Below are positions 1 through 8,263 of a stretch of DNA of 64,000 nucleotides, in pieces (positions within the stretch are counted from its first letter, which is position 1; every line of letters begins with the position of its first letter). The notes beneath the pieces are model-generated. The model did not search any database and was not told the DNA's origin. It saw nothing but the letters and a program-made list of their open reading frames with translations. Where the stretch lies: positions 372,001 through 436,000 of the forward strand of contig NZ_CANMEZ010000001.1 of NCBI RefSeq assembly GCF_947496985.1. The letters run 5' to 3'. The stretch comes from an uncultured Kordia sp. (lineage in GTDB: Bacteria > Bacteroidota > Bacteroidia > Flavobacteriales > Flavobacteriaceae). Position numbers and translations under genes: made by a program.

Positions 1-361
1 TTTGTAAACGTTTTAAACTGTTTTCCACAGCATCTTTGATCGCTTCTGGGCTAAATCCGCTGGTTCTAATATGTGCTGTATAATCGCCTGGACCTGCAAT
101 TTTGGAAGCTAAAACTACTTTATCTCGGTTTCCTGTTTTTTTGAACCAAGTTCCAATGACACGTTCAGTTTCAGCATATGTCTCTGCAGTTGCTGGCACA
201 GGGTATAATTCTGCAGTATCAAAAAAGTTAACTCCTTTATCAAAAGCAAAATCCATTTGCTCATGACCTTCAGCTTCTGTGTTTTGATTTCCCCAAGTCA
301 TTGTTCCTAGGCAAATTTTACTAACTTTTATATCTGTATTTTGTAATGTGGTGTATTTCAT
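1..361 (-). CDS. Aldo/keto reductase, partial (3' end beyond window)
   Basis: The reverse strand from the ATG at 361 encodes about 120 residues starting MKYTTLQNTDIKVSKICLGT and runs off the window edge, so the C-terminal two thirds are missing. The N-terminus is typical of NADPH-dependent aldo/keto reductases of the Tas type. It has the LGTMTWG strand, then GVNFFDTAELYP carrying the catalytic Asp (about 48) and Tyr (about 53), and a Lys in VLASKIAG. The substrate cannot be told from sequence. The family reduces aldehydes and ketones in the cytoplasm. The start is chosen because the first strand of the barrel begins right after it. Confidence 0.9.
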   Translation of the reverse strand, partial: MKYTTLQNTDIKVSKICLGTMTWGNQNTEAEGHEQMDFAFDKGVNFFDTAELYPVPATAETYAETERVIGTWFKKTGNRDKVVLASKIAGPGDYTAHIRTSGFSPEAIKDAVENSLKRLQ

Positions 362-621
362 ATGCTAATTTTTCTTTTTCGGTTTTTATTTTTTAGCAAA
401 TTTTCGTTGTTCTTCGATTTTGCATTAAGGATAGAGCTATTGTTGGAGCTCTTTGTGAGATGCTGTATCTCGACTGCGCTCGATATGACAAATTAAATAA
501 TATTCCAAAAAGCGACTAGTGAAAGCCCGACCTCCGATTTGTCGGAGGAAATGCCCAAACTATCATTTTTATTTTAGATAAATTACTAATTATAGATTCC
601 TGCTACTCAAGAATGTAAAAG
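362..621. other. Intergenic region with relics of dispersed repeats
   Basis: No gene is seen. The region holds a hairpin (CCTCCGA at 531-537 pairing with TCGGAGG at 542-548), a TCTCGACTGCGCTCGATATG segment at 478-497 that has a diverged relative near 56859, and a TAGATTCCTGC segment at 593-603 related to 1553 and 9800. It looks like a place where short dispersed elements have accumulated downstream of xth. Confidence 0.5.
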
Positions 622-1383
622 CTACATACTGATCTCTACTAAAATCGGGCAATGATCGGAATGCTTGGCTTCAGGCAAAATAGTTGCTCTGGCAATATTA
701 TCCTTCAATGGTTCACTAACCATGTTGTAATCAATACGCCAACCTTTGTTGTTAGCACGCGCATTGGCGCGATAACTCCACCAACTGTAATGATCTGGCT
801 CTTTGTTTAAGTGACGAAACGAATCAATAAATCCACTATCAATAAAACTTCCAATCCAAGCGCGTTCTTCTGGCAAAAATCCAGAAACACCTTTCATTTT
901 TGGGTTATGAATATCTATTGCTTCATGACAAATATTGTAGTCGCCACAAACCACCAAATTTGGTAATTCGGCACGTAATTTTGTCAAATATTCTTTGATT
1001 TCATCCATGTATTGAAACTTAAAGCTAAGTCGTGCATCATTGGTTCCTGATGGCAAATACATGCTCATGATAGAAATGTTATCGTAATCTACACGCAAGT
1101 TACGCCCTTCAAAGTCCATGGTTTCAATTCCCGTTCCGTATTCCACATGATTTGGCTCTTCTTTACAGAGAATTGCAACGCCACTATAGCCTTTTTTTTG
1201 CGCACTAAACCAATAATTATATTTATAACCGGCTTGTTCAAAAATTTCTAAATCGAGTTGTTCTTTGAGTGCTTTGATTTCCTGTAAACAAATCACATCT
1301 GGATTTGCTTGTTGCAACCATTCCATGAAACCTTTTTTGATAGCTGCGCGAATTCCGTTTACGTTGTACGATATTATTTTCAT
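622..1383 (-). CDS. xth: Exodeoxyribonuclease III (AP endonuclease)
   Basis: The 253-residue protein is a full-length member of the exonuclease III / AP endonuclease family of Mg-dependent base-excision repair enzymes. It cuts 5' to abasic sites and has 3'-5' exonuclease and 3'-phosphatase activity. Visible motifs are ISYNVNGIRA at residues 4-13 with the metal-binding Asn7, CLQEIKA with catalytic Glu35, the VCGDYNICH strand with the catalytic Asp-Asn pair near residue 147, the RIDYN motif, and the terminal KHSDHCPI containing the Asp-His pair. The length matches the family. It reads in the same direction as the aldo/keto reductase but is separated from it by 260 bp of repeat-rich DNA, so it is probably transcribed on its own. 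Confidence 0.96.
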   Translation of the reverse strand: MKIISYNVNGIRAAIKKGFMEWLQQANPDVICLQEIKALKEQLDLEIFEQAGYKYNYWFSAQKKGYSGVAILCKEEPNHVEYGTGIETMDFEGRNLRVDYDNISIMSMYLPSGTNDARLSFKFQYMDEIKEYLTKLRAELPNLVVCGDYNICHEAIDIHNPKMKGVSGFLPEERAWIGSFIDSGFIDSFRHLNKEPDHYSWWSYRANARANNKGWRIDYNMVSEPLKDNIARATILPEAKHSDHCPILVEISM

Positions 1384-1467
1384 GTATTTTTATTTTTATC
1401 ATTCAAGACTTGAAACATCTCGAATTGTTTTTATGATAAAGATCTCATTTATTGTTTTTATTTTCAT

Positions 1468-1514
1468 CCAAAGAAAAGAAACAAAAGAAAGGTCACTTTT
1501 CCAGAGGTATTTTT
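1468..1514. repeat. Dispersed intergenic repeat, copy 1
   Basis: About 47 bp, beginning CCAAAGAAAAGAAACAAAAG and ending TTTTCCAGAGGT plus T-rich sequence, recurs at 56039-56085 with only a few changes. Both copies lie between two minus-strand genes, shortly upstream of the start of the downstream gene (xth here, ppk there), in the same orientation relative to it. Function is unknown. Confidence 0.7.
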
Positions 1515-1634
1515 CTAAATTTTCTCTAAAGCTTTGAAAATTTTTAACGATAAATTCCTGCTATACTAAGGAAAAGAATTTTTGCTTCAGTTTTCAAAAG
1601 AACTTAAATTATAAAAGCGTGATTATTGCTACTT

Positions 1635-3449
1635 TTACTCTTCTTCGTTATCGTTTAGCCTACGTTCTAATTCTGCTTGAAATTCTTCCATAACAGGTTT
1701 CACCGTACTTTCTGGAAGATCAGCAATACGAATATACATTAATCCATCAACCGCATTATTGAATAATGGATCTACATTGAAAGCGATTACTTTTGCATTT
1801 TGTTTTACGTACTTTTTAATAAGTACTGGCAAACGCAAACTTCCTGGCTCGAGTTCGTCAATGATTTTATCAAACTTGTTTAAATCTGCCTCCGTTTCAT
1901 CAAAAATAAAGTCTTTATCGGCATCTTTCAGCTTTACTTTAAATTCTTTTTTAGGATGTATATATTGTGCAATGTATGGATCGTAATAGTGTGATTTCAT
2001 AAACTCAATCATCAGTGATTTTGAAAAATTTGAAAACTGATTACTGATACTCACACCACCAATTAAGTATTTATGTTCAGGATGACGTAATGTTGTATGC
2101 ACAATTCCTTTCCAAAGTAAGAATAATGGCATTGGTTTTTGCTGATATTCTTTGATGATAAAAGCTCTTCCCATTTCAATGGATTCGCTCATCATTTTGT
2201 GTAATTCTGGCTCAAAGCGAAATAAGTCTTGCAAATAGAAACCATCAATTCCGTAGTTTGCATAAATTTGACTTCCAAGTCCCATTCGATACGCGCCTGC
2301 GAGTTCTTTTGCTTCGCTATCCCATAAAAACATATGGTGATAGTAATAATCAAAATTATCTAAATCTATTGCTTGATTGGTTCCTTCTCCAATTTCTCGG
2401 AATGTAATTTCACGTAATCGTCCAATTTCTCGTAATACACTTGGAATTTCAGAAGCTTCCGCCAAAAACACTTGGTAATTTTTACTTGTAAGTAAGTGAT
2501 GTTTTTTTGACAAGCCTTCCACTTCTTCCTGAATGAGTTCAGCAGAAACTGGCGTAATAATTTCCTTAGGAGCTTTCGGTATTTTTGGTATTTTTAATGA
2601 TGTTGGCACTTTACTAAGAAGATTTTCCTTCTCATATGTATTAGACAACATGTATGTTTTTTTACGTAAAAACTCTGTAAAATCAGGGAGATTATCGTAT
2701 TCATTTTGTGCTTTTAACGAAATCGGTTTCCCAATACGTACTTTTATGACTCTATTTTTCTGTGTGAGTAATTCTGAAGGTAGTTTTGCTGTTCGGAACG
2801 TATCATTAATTTTTGATAGTCTGTAAAAGATGCGACTGTTTTTTGCATGAAAATAAATTGGGACTACTGGCACTTTTGCTTTTTGCACCAACTTCATTGC
2901 TGCTTCTTCCCAAGGTTTATCTACAATTAAACGCCCATCTTTATAGGTGGAAACTTCTCCTGCTGGAAATATCCCTAATGGTTTTCCTTCACGTAAGTGC
3001 ATAATTGATTGTTTGAAACCTGCCAAGCTTGATTTCACTCCTTTGTGTTCTTCAAAAGGATTTACAGGCATTACATACGGTTTCAATGGATCAATTCTGT
3101 GTAATAAGAAATTTGCAATGATTTTATAGTCTGGACGCTGCTCTATCATCAATTTGAGCAACAAGATTCCGTCAATTCCACCAAGTGGATGATTCGAGAT
3201 TGTAATGTACGCGCCATCTTTAGGAAGACGTTTTAAATCTTCCTCTGGAATTTCAAATTTAATCTGAAACTCATCCAACAATGCATTTAGAAATTCTAAA
3301 TCACTGAGATGCTTATGTTTATCATAAATTTTATTCAAATTAGATATACGTAACACCTTCATTAAAATCCAACCTATGAAGGTTCCAATGAAGCCGTACT
3401 TGTCTAATTTGATCGCTTTTGCAACTTCTTTTGCAGTTACCAATCCCAT
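1635..3449 (-). CDS. olsF: Bifunctional acyltransferase, OlsF-like (PlsC-type domain plus GNAT domain)
   Basis: The 604-residue protein joins two acyltransferase domains. Residues about 60-270 are a PlsC/lysophospholipid acyltransferase-type domain with the catalytic block NHPLGGIDG and the FPAGEVST block. Residues about 320-500 are a GNAT-like N-acyltransferase of the OlsB/hemolysin type, with EITFREIGEGTNQAIDLDNFD and EMGRAFI. This order matches OlsF, the ornithine-lipid synthase described in Serratia and Flavobacterium, where the C-terminal half makes the lyso-lipid by N-acylation and the N-terminal half adds the second acyl chain. The head-group amino acid cannot be read from sequence, so another amino-acid lipid is possible. 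Transcription probably starts at the TATATTTG box at 3472-3479. Confidence 0.8.
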   Translation of the reverse strand: MGLVTAKEVAKAIKLDKYGFIGTFIGWILMKVLRISNLNKIYDKHKHLSDLEFLNALLDEFQIKFEIPEEDLKRLPKDGAYITISNHPLGGIDGILLLKLMIEQRPDYKIIANFLLHRIDPLKPYVMPVNPFEEHKGVKSSLAGFKQSIMHLREGKPLGIFPAGEVSTYKDGRLIVDKPWEEAAMKLVQKAKVPVVPIYFHAKNSRIFYRLSKINDTFRTAKLPSELLTQKNRVIKVRIGKPISLKAQNEYDNLPDFTEFLRKKTYMLSNTYEKENLLSKVPTSLKIPKIPKAPKEIITPVSAELIQEEVEGLSKKHHLLTSKNYQVFLAEASEIPSVLREIGRLREITFREIGEGTNQAIDLDNFDYYYHHMFLWDSEAKELAGAYRMGLGSQIYANYGIDGFYLQDLFRFEPELHKMMSESIEMGRAFIIKEYQQKPMPLFLLWKGIVHTTLRHPEHKYLIGGVSISNQFSNFSKSLMIEFMKSHYYDPYIAQYIHPKKEFKVKLKDADKDFIFDETEADLNKFDKIIDELEPGSLRLPVLIKKYVKQNAKVIAFNVDPLFNNAVDGLMYIRIADLPESTVKPVMEEFQAELERRLNDNEEE

Positions 3450-3471
3450 ATATTTACTTTAAGGCGAATTA

Positions 3472-3479
3472 CAAATATA
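3472..3479 (-). promoter_or_regulatory. -7 box TATATTTG for the OlsF-like gene
   Basis: A perfect match to the Bacteroidetes -7 consensus TAnnTTTG lies 23 bp upstream of the ATG at 3449 and leaves a short leader. Confidence 0.6.
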
Positions 3480-3504
3480 GGAAAACAACCTTAATTTGTG
3501 TGAT

Positions 3505-4755
3505 TTATTTCACAACTAGCTGAATCGTTTGTTCTGCACGTTGTTCTAATAGTATTTCTTTATCTTTTTGCAATCCTTTGATTGCCAATTCCGTAAAGTG
3601 TCTTATAGTATATAAAGACACGTTTTCATAGTGTGTTACTTTGAATTTTGAACGTAAGGTATTGAGTAATTTTTCTAAGTTGTTAAACTTATTATCTATA
3701 CAAACCGAAAAACTAATGGCAGAATTTTGAATAACATCTACTTTCATTTTACAATCATGCAACAACTTAAATATTTCACTGATATTCTCTTCAACTATAA
3801 ACGAGAAATCTAGGGAAGATAATGAAATTAACACTTGATTCTTTTTTACGATAAAACATGGAATGTTTGGTGTAATCCCAACTCCTTTTGCTACCGCGGT
3901 TCCTTCTCCTTTCGGATTTAAAAATGACTTTACATATAATGGAATTTCCTTACGCTGTAGCGGTTGTAATGTTTTTGGATGAATAACTGAAGCACCGTAA
4001 AAAGCTAACTCAATAGCTTCACGATAGGATATATTATGCAATAATTGTGCATTTTCAAAATAACGTGGATCAGCATTTAAAACACCTGGCACATCTTTCC
4101 AAATAGTTACACTTTCGGCATTTAAACAATAAGCAAAAATAGCCGCCGTATAATCGGAACCTTCTCTTCCTAAAGTTGTTGTAAAATTATTTGGATCGCT
4201 CCCAATAAAACCTTGTGTAATATTTAGTTTACTTGTGTTTATTTTTTGTTTAATATTTTCCTGTGTAATTACCCAATTCACTTTTGCATCACGGTAGTTC
4301 GTATCTGTTTTGATCATTTCACGAACATCTAACCATGTAGTTTCAATAGATACACTATTTAAATATGCACTTACTATTGTAGTCGAAATTAATTCTCCAA
4401 ACGATACTAATTGATCATATACATAGTTGTAATCAGGCGATTTATTTCTTCCTAAAAAACCTTGCATTTCTTCAAAAAACTGCTTCACTTTTGCAAAGAT
4501 TTGATGATTTTCATTAGGAAATAATTCCAGCAAAATTTCATTATGATATTTGGCAATTTCCTGAATTGAAGCTTGCAATTCCTTACTTTTATCAAAGTAA
4601 TTTTTAATCACAACTTCAATAGCGTTGGTCGTTTTTCCCATAGCAGAAGTCACAATAAGTGTATTATCGTATCCTACTTCTTGTAATACTTTTACAAGAT
4701 TTTTAACGCCATTTGCATCTTTTACTGATGCGCCACCAAATTTGAATATTTTCAT
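3505..4755 (-). CDS. lysC: Aspartate kinase (monofunctional)
   Basis: The 416-residue protein catalyses ATP-dependent phosphorylation of aspartate, the first step towards lysine (diaminopimelate), threonine and methionine. The N-terminal KFGGAS nucleotide motif is at residues 4-9, the GREGSDYTAAIFA loop near residue 195 and the VTIWKDVPGVLNADPR block near 218. Residues about 300-410 form paired ACT-like regulatory modules. It lacks the homoserine dehydrogenase domain found in bifunctional ThrA proteins. It ends 55 bp upstream of the OlsF-like gene on the same strand. The ACT region suggests feedback inhibition, but the effector cannot be deduced. Confidence 0.92.
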   Translation of the reverse strand: MKIFKFGGASVKDANGVKNLVKVLQEVGYDNTLIVTSAMGKTTNAIEVVIKNYFDKSKELQASIQEIAKYHNEILLELFPNENHQIFAKVKQFFEEMQGFLGRNKSPDYNYVYDQLVSFGELISTTIVSAYLNSVSIETTWLDVREMIKTDTNYRDAKVNWVITQENIKQKINTSKLNITQGFIGSDPNNFTTTLGREGSDYTAAIFAYCLNAESVTIWKDVPGVLNADPRYFENAQLLHNISYREAIELAFYGASVIHPKTLQPLQRKEIPLYVKSFLNPKGEGTAVAKGVGITPNIPCFIVKKNQVLISLSSLDFSFIVEENISEIFKLLHDCKMKVDVIQNSAISFSVCIDNKFNNLEKLLNTLRSKFKVTHYENVSLYTIRHFTELAIKGLQKDKEILLEQRAEQTIQLVVK

Positions 4756-4854
4756 TGTACTTTTTTTTAGTGTAGAGATGTTAGTACTGAGAATTGAGAT
4801 GTTTTTAGAGCATCTCGTTTTTCAATTAATAAGATCTCATAACTGATTTTATAT

Positions 4855-5364
4855 TTATAATTTCTTACTTGTCAAATATTGTTCAATTCCTCGTTCATCT
4901 AGTTGTACTACATGCCAATCGCGTTTTACATCTGCGCCAATATGCTCATAAAATTCAATCGCTGGCGTATTCCAATCCAATACTTCCCAACCAATTCGTT
5001 TGACACCTAAATTATTTCCAAATTTTATAACTTCGGTTAATAATGCACCGCCAATTCCTTCTCCACGTGCTTTTTCACTTACAATTAAGTCTTCTAAATG
5101 CAATACTTCTCCTTTCCATGTGGAATAGCGCATGTACACTAATGCTATTCCTAAAATCTGCTTTATTGAACTTGATTCAGTATTTTCTGTCGTTTCAGCA
5201 ACAAAACAGTGAAACTTTGGTGAAGTTCCAAAACCGTCTTTCAGTAAATCGTTTGGTGTTATTAAAACAGCATCTTCTTCTTTTTCAAAAATGGCTAATT
5301 CTTGAATTAAACGAAAAATAGCATCTACATCATTTCCAGTTGCTTTTCGGATTGTATAGTTCAT
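4855..5364 (-). CDS. GNAT acetyltransferase, spermidine/spermine N1-acetyltransferase-like
   Basis: The 169-residue single-domain GNAT protein starts with YTIRKATGNDVDAIFRLIQE and continues with a DLLKDGFG segment, an arrangement closely resembling eukaryotic-type diamine (SSAT) acetyltransferases. The acetyl-CoA loop is represented by VSEKARGEGIGGALL near residues 95-109. The C-terminal WNTPAIEFYEHIGA element is also typical. The likely role is acetyl transfer to a small amine in the cytoplasm. Polyamines are plausible from family resemblance but unproven. A perfect -7 box (TACCTTTG) lies at 5384-5391. Confidence 0.85.
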   Translation of the reverse strand: MNYTIRKATGNDVDAIFRLIQELAIFEKEEDAVLITPNDLLKDGFGTSPKFHCFVAETTENTESSSIKQILGIALVYMRYSTWKGEVLHLEDLIVSEKARGEGIGGALLTEVIKFGNNLGVKRIGWEVLDWNTPAIEFYEHIGADVKRDWHVVQLDERGIEQYLTSKKL

Positions 5365-5383
5365 AATTTTACAAATGTTTACA

Positions 5384-5391
5384 CAAAGGTA
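5384..5391 (-). promoter_or_regulatory. -7 box TACCTTTG for the GNAT gene
   Basis: The minus strand reads TACCTTTG, a perfect TAnnTTTG match about 20 bp upstream of the ATG at 5364. Confidence 0.55.
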
Positions 5392-5477
5392 ACAAGGCTA
5401 AAATTATAATTTTTACGAAAACGTTATAGTTTTACAAAATTATCGATATTTGTGATCTGAGAAACAAAGTAGACAAA

Positions 5478-6491
5478 ATGGCTAAAAAAAATCAAACGTT
5501 AGGAGAATTTATTATTGAAAATCAAACGGAATTTAAATATTCTTCAGGAGAATTATCCCGATTGATCAATTCTATAAGACTTGCGGCAAAAGTTGTAAAC
5601 CACGAAGTAAACAAAGCTGGCTTGGTAGACATTATTGGAGCAGCTGGTGAAACGAATATTCAAGGAGAAGATCAGCAAAAACTTGATGTATATGCAAATG
5701 ACAAATTTATTCAAACCTTAACGAATAGAAATATTGTTTGTGGAATTGGTTCCGAAGAAAACGATGATTTTATTGCTATTAATAGTTCGGACGATAAAAA
5801 CCAGAATAAATATGTGGTTTTAATTGATCCGTTAGATGGTTCTTCTAATATTGATGTGAATGTTTCTGTAGGAACTATTTTTTCTATTTACCGAAGAGTT
5901 ACACCAGTTGGAACTCCAGTAACTATCGATGATTTTCTACAAAAAGGAGATCAACAAGTTGCTGCAGGTTATGTAATTTATGGAACGTCTACGATGTTAG
6001 TTTACACTACAGGACATGGTGTAAATGGTTTTACATTAAACCCTGCAATTGGAACTTTCTATTTATCGCATCCAAATATGCAATTTCCAGAAGTTGGACG
6101 AATTTATTCTATTAACGAAGGAAATTACGCGCATTTCCCACAAGGTGTAAAAGATTACATTAAGTATTGCCAAGAAGAGAAAGAAGACAGACCCTATACG
6201 TCTCGTTATATAGGTTCATTGGTTTCTGATTTCCATAGAAATTTGATTAAAGGTGGAATTTACATTTATCCACAAACTTCCAAAGCTCCTAATGGAAAAC
6301 TGCGTCTATTGTATGAATGCAATCCTATGGCGTACTTAGCCGAGCAAGCAAACGGACTAGCTACAGATGGATTTCAACGTATTATGGATATAAAGCCAAC
6401 AGAGCTCCATCAACGTGTTCCTATCTTTTGTGGAAGTCGTAAAATGGTAGAAAAAGCCAAGGAGTTTATGAAGAACTCGCAAGAAAAGTAA
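5478..6491 (+). CDS. fbp: Fructose-1,6-bisphosphatase, class I
   Basis: The 337-residue enzyme hydrolyses fructose-1,6-bisphosphate to fructose-6-phosphate in gluconeogenesis. The metal- and substrate-binding signature [19 protein letters not shown] is at residues about 118-136. Upstream, GSEEND provides further metal ligands, and the [18 protein letters not shown] block near residue 275 is the conserved C-terminal signature. Length is normal for class I. It is the first gene after a divergent intergenic region with the GNAT gene. A second promoter separates it from the following GTPase operon, so co-transcription with that operon is optional. Confidence 0.96.
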   Translation: MAKKNQTLGEFIIENQTEFKYSSGELSRLINSIRLAAKVVNHEVNKAGLVDIIGAAGETNIQGEDQQKLDVYANDKFIQTLTNRNIVCGIGSEENDDFIAINSSDDKNQNKYVVLIDPLDGSSNIDVNVSVGTIFSIYRRVTPVGTPVTIDDFLQKGDQQVAAGYVIYGTSTMLVYTTGHGVNGFTLNPAIGTFYLSHPNMQFPEVGRIYSINEGNYAHFPQGVKDYIKYCQEEKEDRPYTSRYIGSLVSDFHRNLIKGGIYIYPQTSKAPNGKLRLLYECNPMAYLAEQANGLATDGFQRIMDIKPTELHQRVPIFCGSRKMVEKAKEFMKNSQEK

Positions 6492-6510
6492 TAACTTTCC
6501 TAAAAATTAC

Positions 6511-6518
6511 TATTTTTG
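6511..6518 (+). promoter_or_regulatory. -7 box TATTTTTG ahead of the GTPase operon
   Basis: A perfect TAnnTTTG match lies 32 bp upstream of the ATG at 6550, in the 58-bp gap after fbp. It suggests that the GTPase/kinase operon has its own promoter. Confidence 0.55.
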
Positions 6519-6549
6519 TGTAAACCCTAGTACAATAAAATACTTCTAA

Positions 6550-6918
6550 ATGGCAACAAAAGGTGAAAATACCAACGATGCTGATCAAAAAAATCCAAGC
6601 ATTTCTGATCCATCAACTAAGATTGAAGCAATAAAGAATTTAATTTTTGGAGAAAATATTCAAGAGTATAATTCTGAGTTTGATAATATCAAAAATGACA
6701 TTCTTGCCAAAAAGAAAGCATTGGAAAATCTTATTGAAGAAGTTCGTTCAGAATTGATTCAAAATATTGATAATCTTAGTACTGACTTAAATATTCGCAT
6801 TACAGAATTGGAAGCTAATATGGAAAATAAGTTAGACGATTTAGACGAGAAAAAAGTAGATCGAAGACAATTAGGACAATTACTTGTAAGCCTTGGAGAA
6901 AAGATAGGAAAAGAATAA
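6550..6918 (+). CDS. Coiled-coil protein, first gene of small-GTPase operon
   Basis: The 122-residue protein has no named family that I can assign with certainty. After a polar N-terminus, the segment IEAIKNLIFGENIQEYNSEF (about 25-44) resembles the KDLLLTDDRAY start of the next protein, and the rest (about 50-105) is heptad-rich coiled coil. There is no signal peptide or membrane segment, so it is probably cytoplasmic. It looks like a short paralogue of the N-terminal part of its neighbour, perhaps a scaffold or partner of it. Gap to the next gene is 28 bp. Confidence 0.75.
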   Translation: MATKGENTNDADQKNPSISDPSTKIEAIKNLIFGENIQEYNSEFDNIKNDILAKKKALENLIEEVRSELIQNIDNLSTDLNIRITELEANMENKLDDLDEKKVDRRQLGQLLVSLGEKIGKE

Positions 6919-6946
6919 AATCCAACATAAATCTTACTGTGTATTT

Positions 6947-7780
6947 ATGACGGAAGCTGATAAATTAGCGTTATTGAAAGATTTATTACTCACGGATGAT
7001 CGTGCGTATGCTGAATCTATACACAATAAAATCAAGCAACTTGAAGATTTAATTCACAAGCAACAAAAGCTTTCAAGCAAGGTAAATCCTATTATTGACG
7101 AAAAGTTAGAAGAATTTACAGAGCAAATTCCTGAAACACTTGGACCTACAATTACAGAAGCACTTGCTGAACAAATTAAAAATTCAAAAGACCAAGTTGT
7201 AGAAGCATTGTACCCAATTATGGGTAAGATGATAAAGAAGTATATTTCACAAGAAATTAGTCTACTTACGGAGCGCATCAATAAACAATTGGAAGACAGT
7301 TTCTCTGCAAATAGCTGGAAACGAAAATTTAAATCGTGGTTTGGTGGTGTAAAGGAAGAAGAATTATTATTAAGCCAATTATCTGCCATTTCGCAAGTTG
7401 AACAAGTATTAGTTATTGAAAAAAACTCTGGTCTATTAATTGGTCAATATGCTAAGACAGAGACAATTGACAAAGATATGATTTCTGGAATGTTAACCGC
7501 AATTAAAAGCTTTGTGGAAGATGCATTTAATGAAAAAAGTCAAAATTTAGAGCTTATTGAGTATGAATTATATCACATTCATATTCAGAGCTTTGTATCT
7601 TTTTACGTTGCAGTTGCAATTTCTGGAGAATATAATCTTATCTTTAAAAATAAAATACAAGATATAATCTTTAATTTTACCGATAATTTCCTGAACTTAT
7701 TCAATGATTTAAGCGAAATTAAAGAACAAGATATTACTAACGAATTAGAATTCTACTTTAGTACGAATGAAAGCCTCTAA
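6947..7780 (+). CDS. Coiled-coil plus roadblock-like domain protein, putative GTPase partner
   Basis: The 277-residue protein has a helical N-terminus (about 1-125) with the segment ALYPIMGKMIKKYISQEI, followed by a domain with VEQVLVIEKNSGLLIGQYA and DMISGMLTAIKSFVEDAF. From memory, the same series of motifs forms the N-terminal part of larger OmpA-family proteins in cyanobacteria and proteobacteria. Here the OmpA domain is absent and there is no signal peptide, so it should be cytoplasmic. The second half has the strand-helix order of roadblock/LC7 (MglB-like) domains, which commonly regulate Ras-like GTPases. The GTPase gene overlaps its 3' end by 14 bp, which supports a functional link. 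The roadblock assignment is inference. Confidence 0.75.
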   Translation: MTEADKLALLKDLLLTDDRAYAESIHNKIKQLEDLIHKQQKLSSKVNPIIDEKLEEFTEQIPETLGPTITEALAEQIKNSKDQVVEALYPIMGKMIKKYISQEISLLTERINKQLEDSFSANSWKRKFKSWFGGVKEEELLLSQLSAISQVEQVLVIEKNSGLLIGQYAKTETIDKDMISGMLTAIKSFVEDAFNEKSQNLELIEYELYHIHIQSFVSFYVAVAISGEYNLIFKNKIQDIIFNFTDNFLNLFNDLSEIKEQDITNELEFYFSTNESL

Positions 7781-8258
7781 AAAAATAATCTTACTCGGGC
7801 ACTTTGGTGTAGGAAAGTCTTCGTTGATTCGACAATTTGTTGAAAACACGTTTACTTCTGATTACAAAGTGACTATTGGAGTTCACATCCTAAAAAAAGA
7901 AGTCGAAATTGCTCCTGACGAAACAGTTTCTCTAATTATCTGGGATTTGGAAGGATATGATGATATTAAAAAAACACGCGCATCCTATTTACTTGGTACG
8001 CACGGTTTTATTTATGTATTTGATATCACTCGACCTGCAACCTTTGAAAATTTAGAAAACGATATTGAATATTTAACAAATCAATATACCAATACGCCTT
8101 TAAAGGTTGTCGGTAACAAAGCAGATTTAGTAACTAAAACGTACTTGAAAGAAAACAAAGATACATTTGGTATAAAACCTGACTATTTTACTAGTGCAAA
8201 AACAGGCGATAAAGTAGATGACTTATTTACAACATTGGCAAAAGAACTTGTGAAATAA
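7767..8258 (+). CDS. Rab/Ras-like small GTPase
   Basis: The 163-residue single-domain protein has all the G-box motifs of the Ras superfamily: P-loop GHFGVGKSS (about 12-20), the Rab-type switch I YKVTIGVH, DLEG in WDLEGYDD (switch II), GNKADL (G4, guanine specificity) and TSAKTG (G5). There is no C-terminal prenylation cysteine and no membrane segment, so localisation would depend on partners. It overlaps the roadblock-like gene by 14 bp and is 5 bp from the histidine kinase gene, so translational coupling is likely. Bacterial homologues such as MglA control polarity or motility. The function here is unknown. Confidence 0.93.
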   Translation: MKASKKIILLGHFGVGKSSLIRQFVENTFTSDYKVTIGVHILKKEVEIAPDETVSLIIWDLEGYDDIKKTRASYLLGTHGFIYVFDITRPATFENLENDIEYLTNQYTNTPLKVVGNKADLVTKTYLKENKDTFGIKPDYFTSAKTGDKVDDLFTTLAKELVK

Positions 8259-8263
8259 TTACT

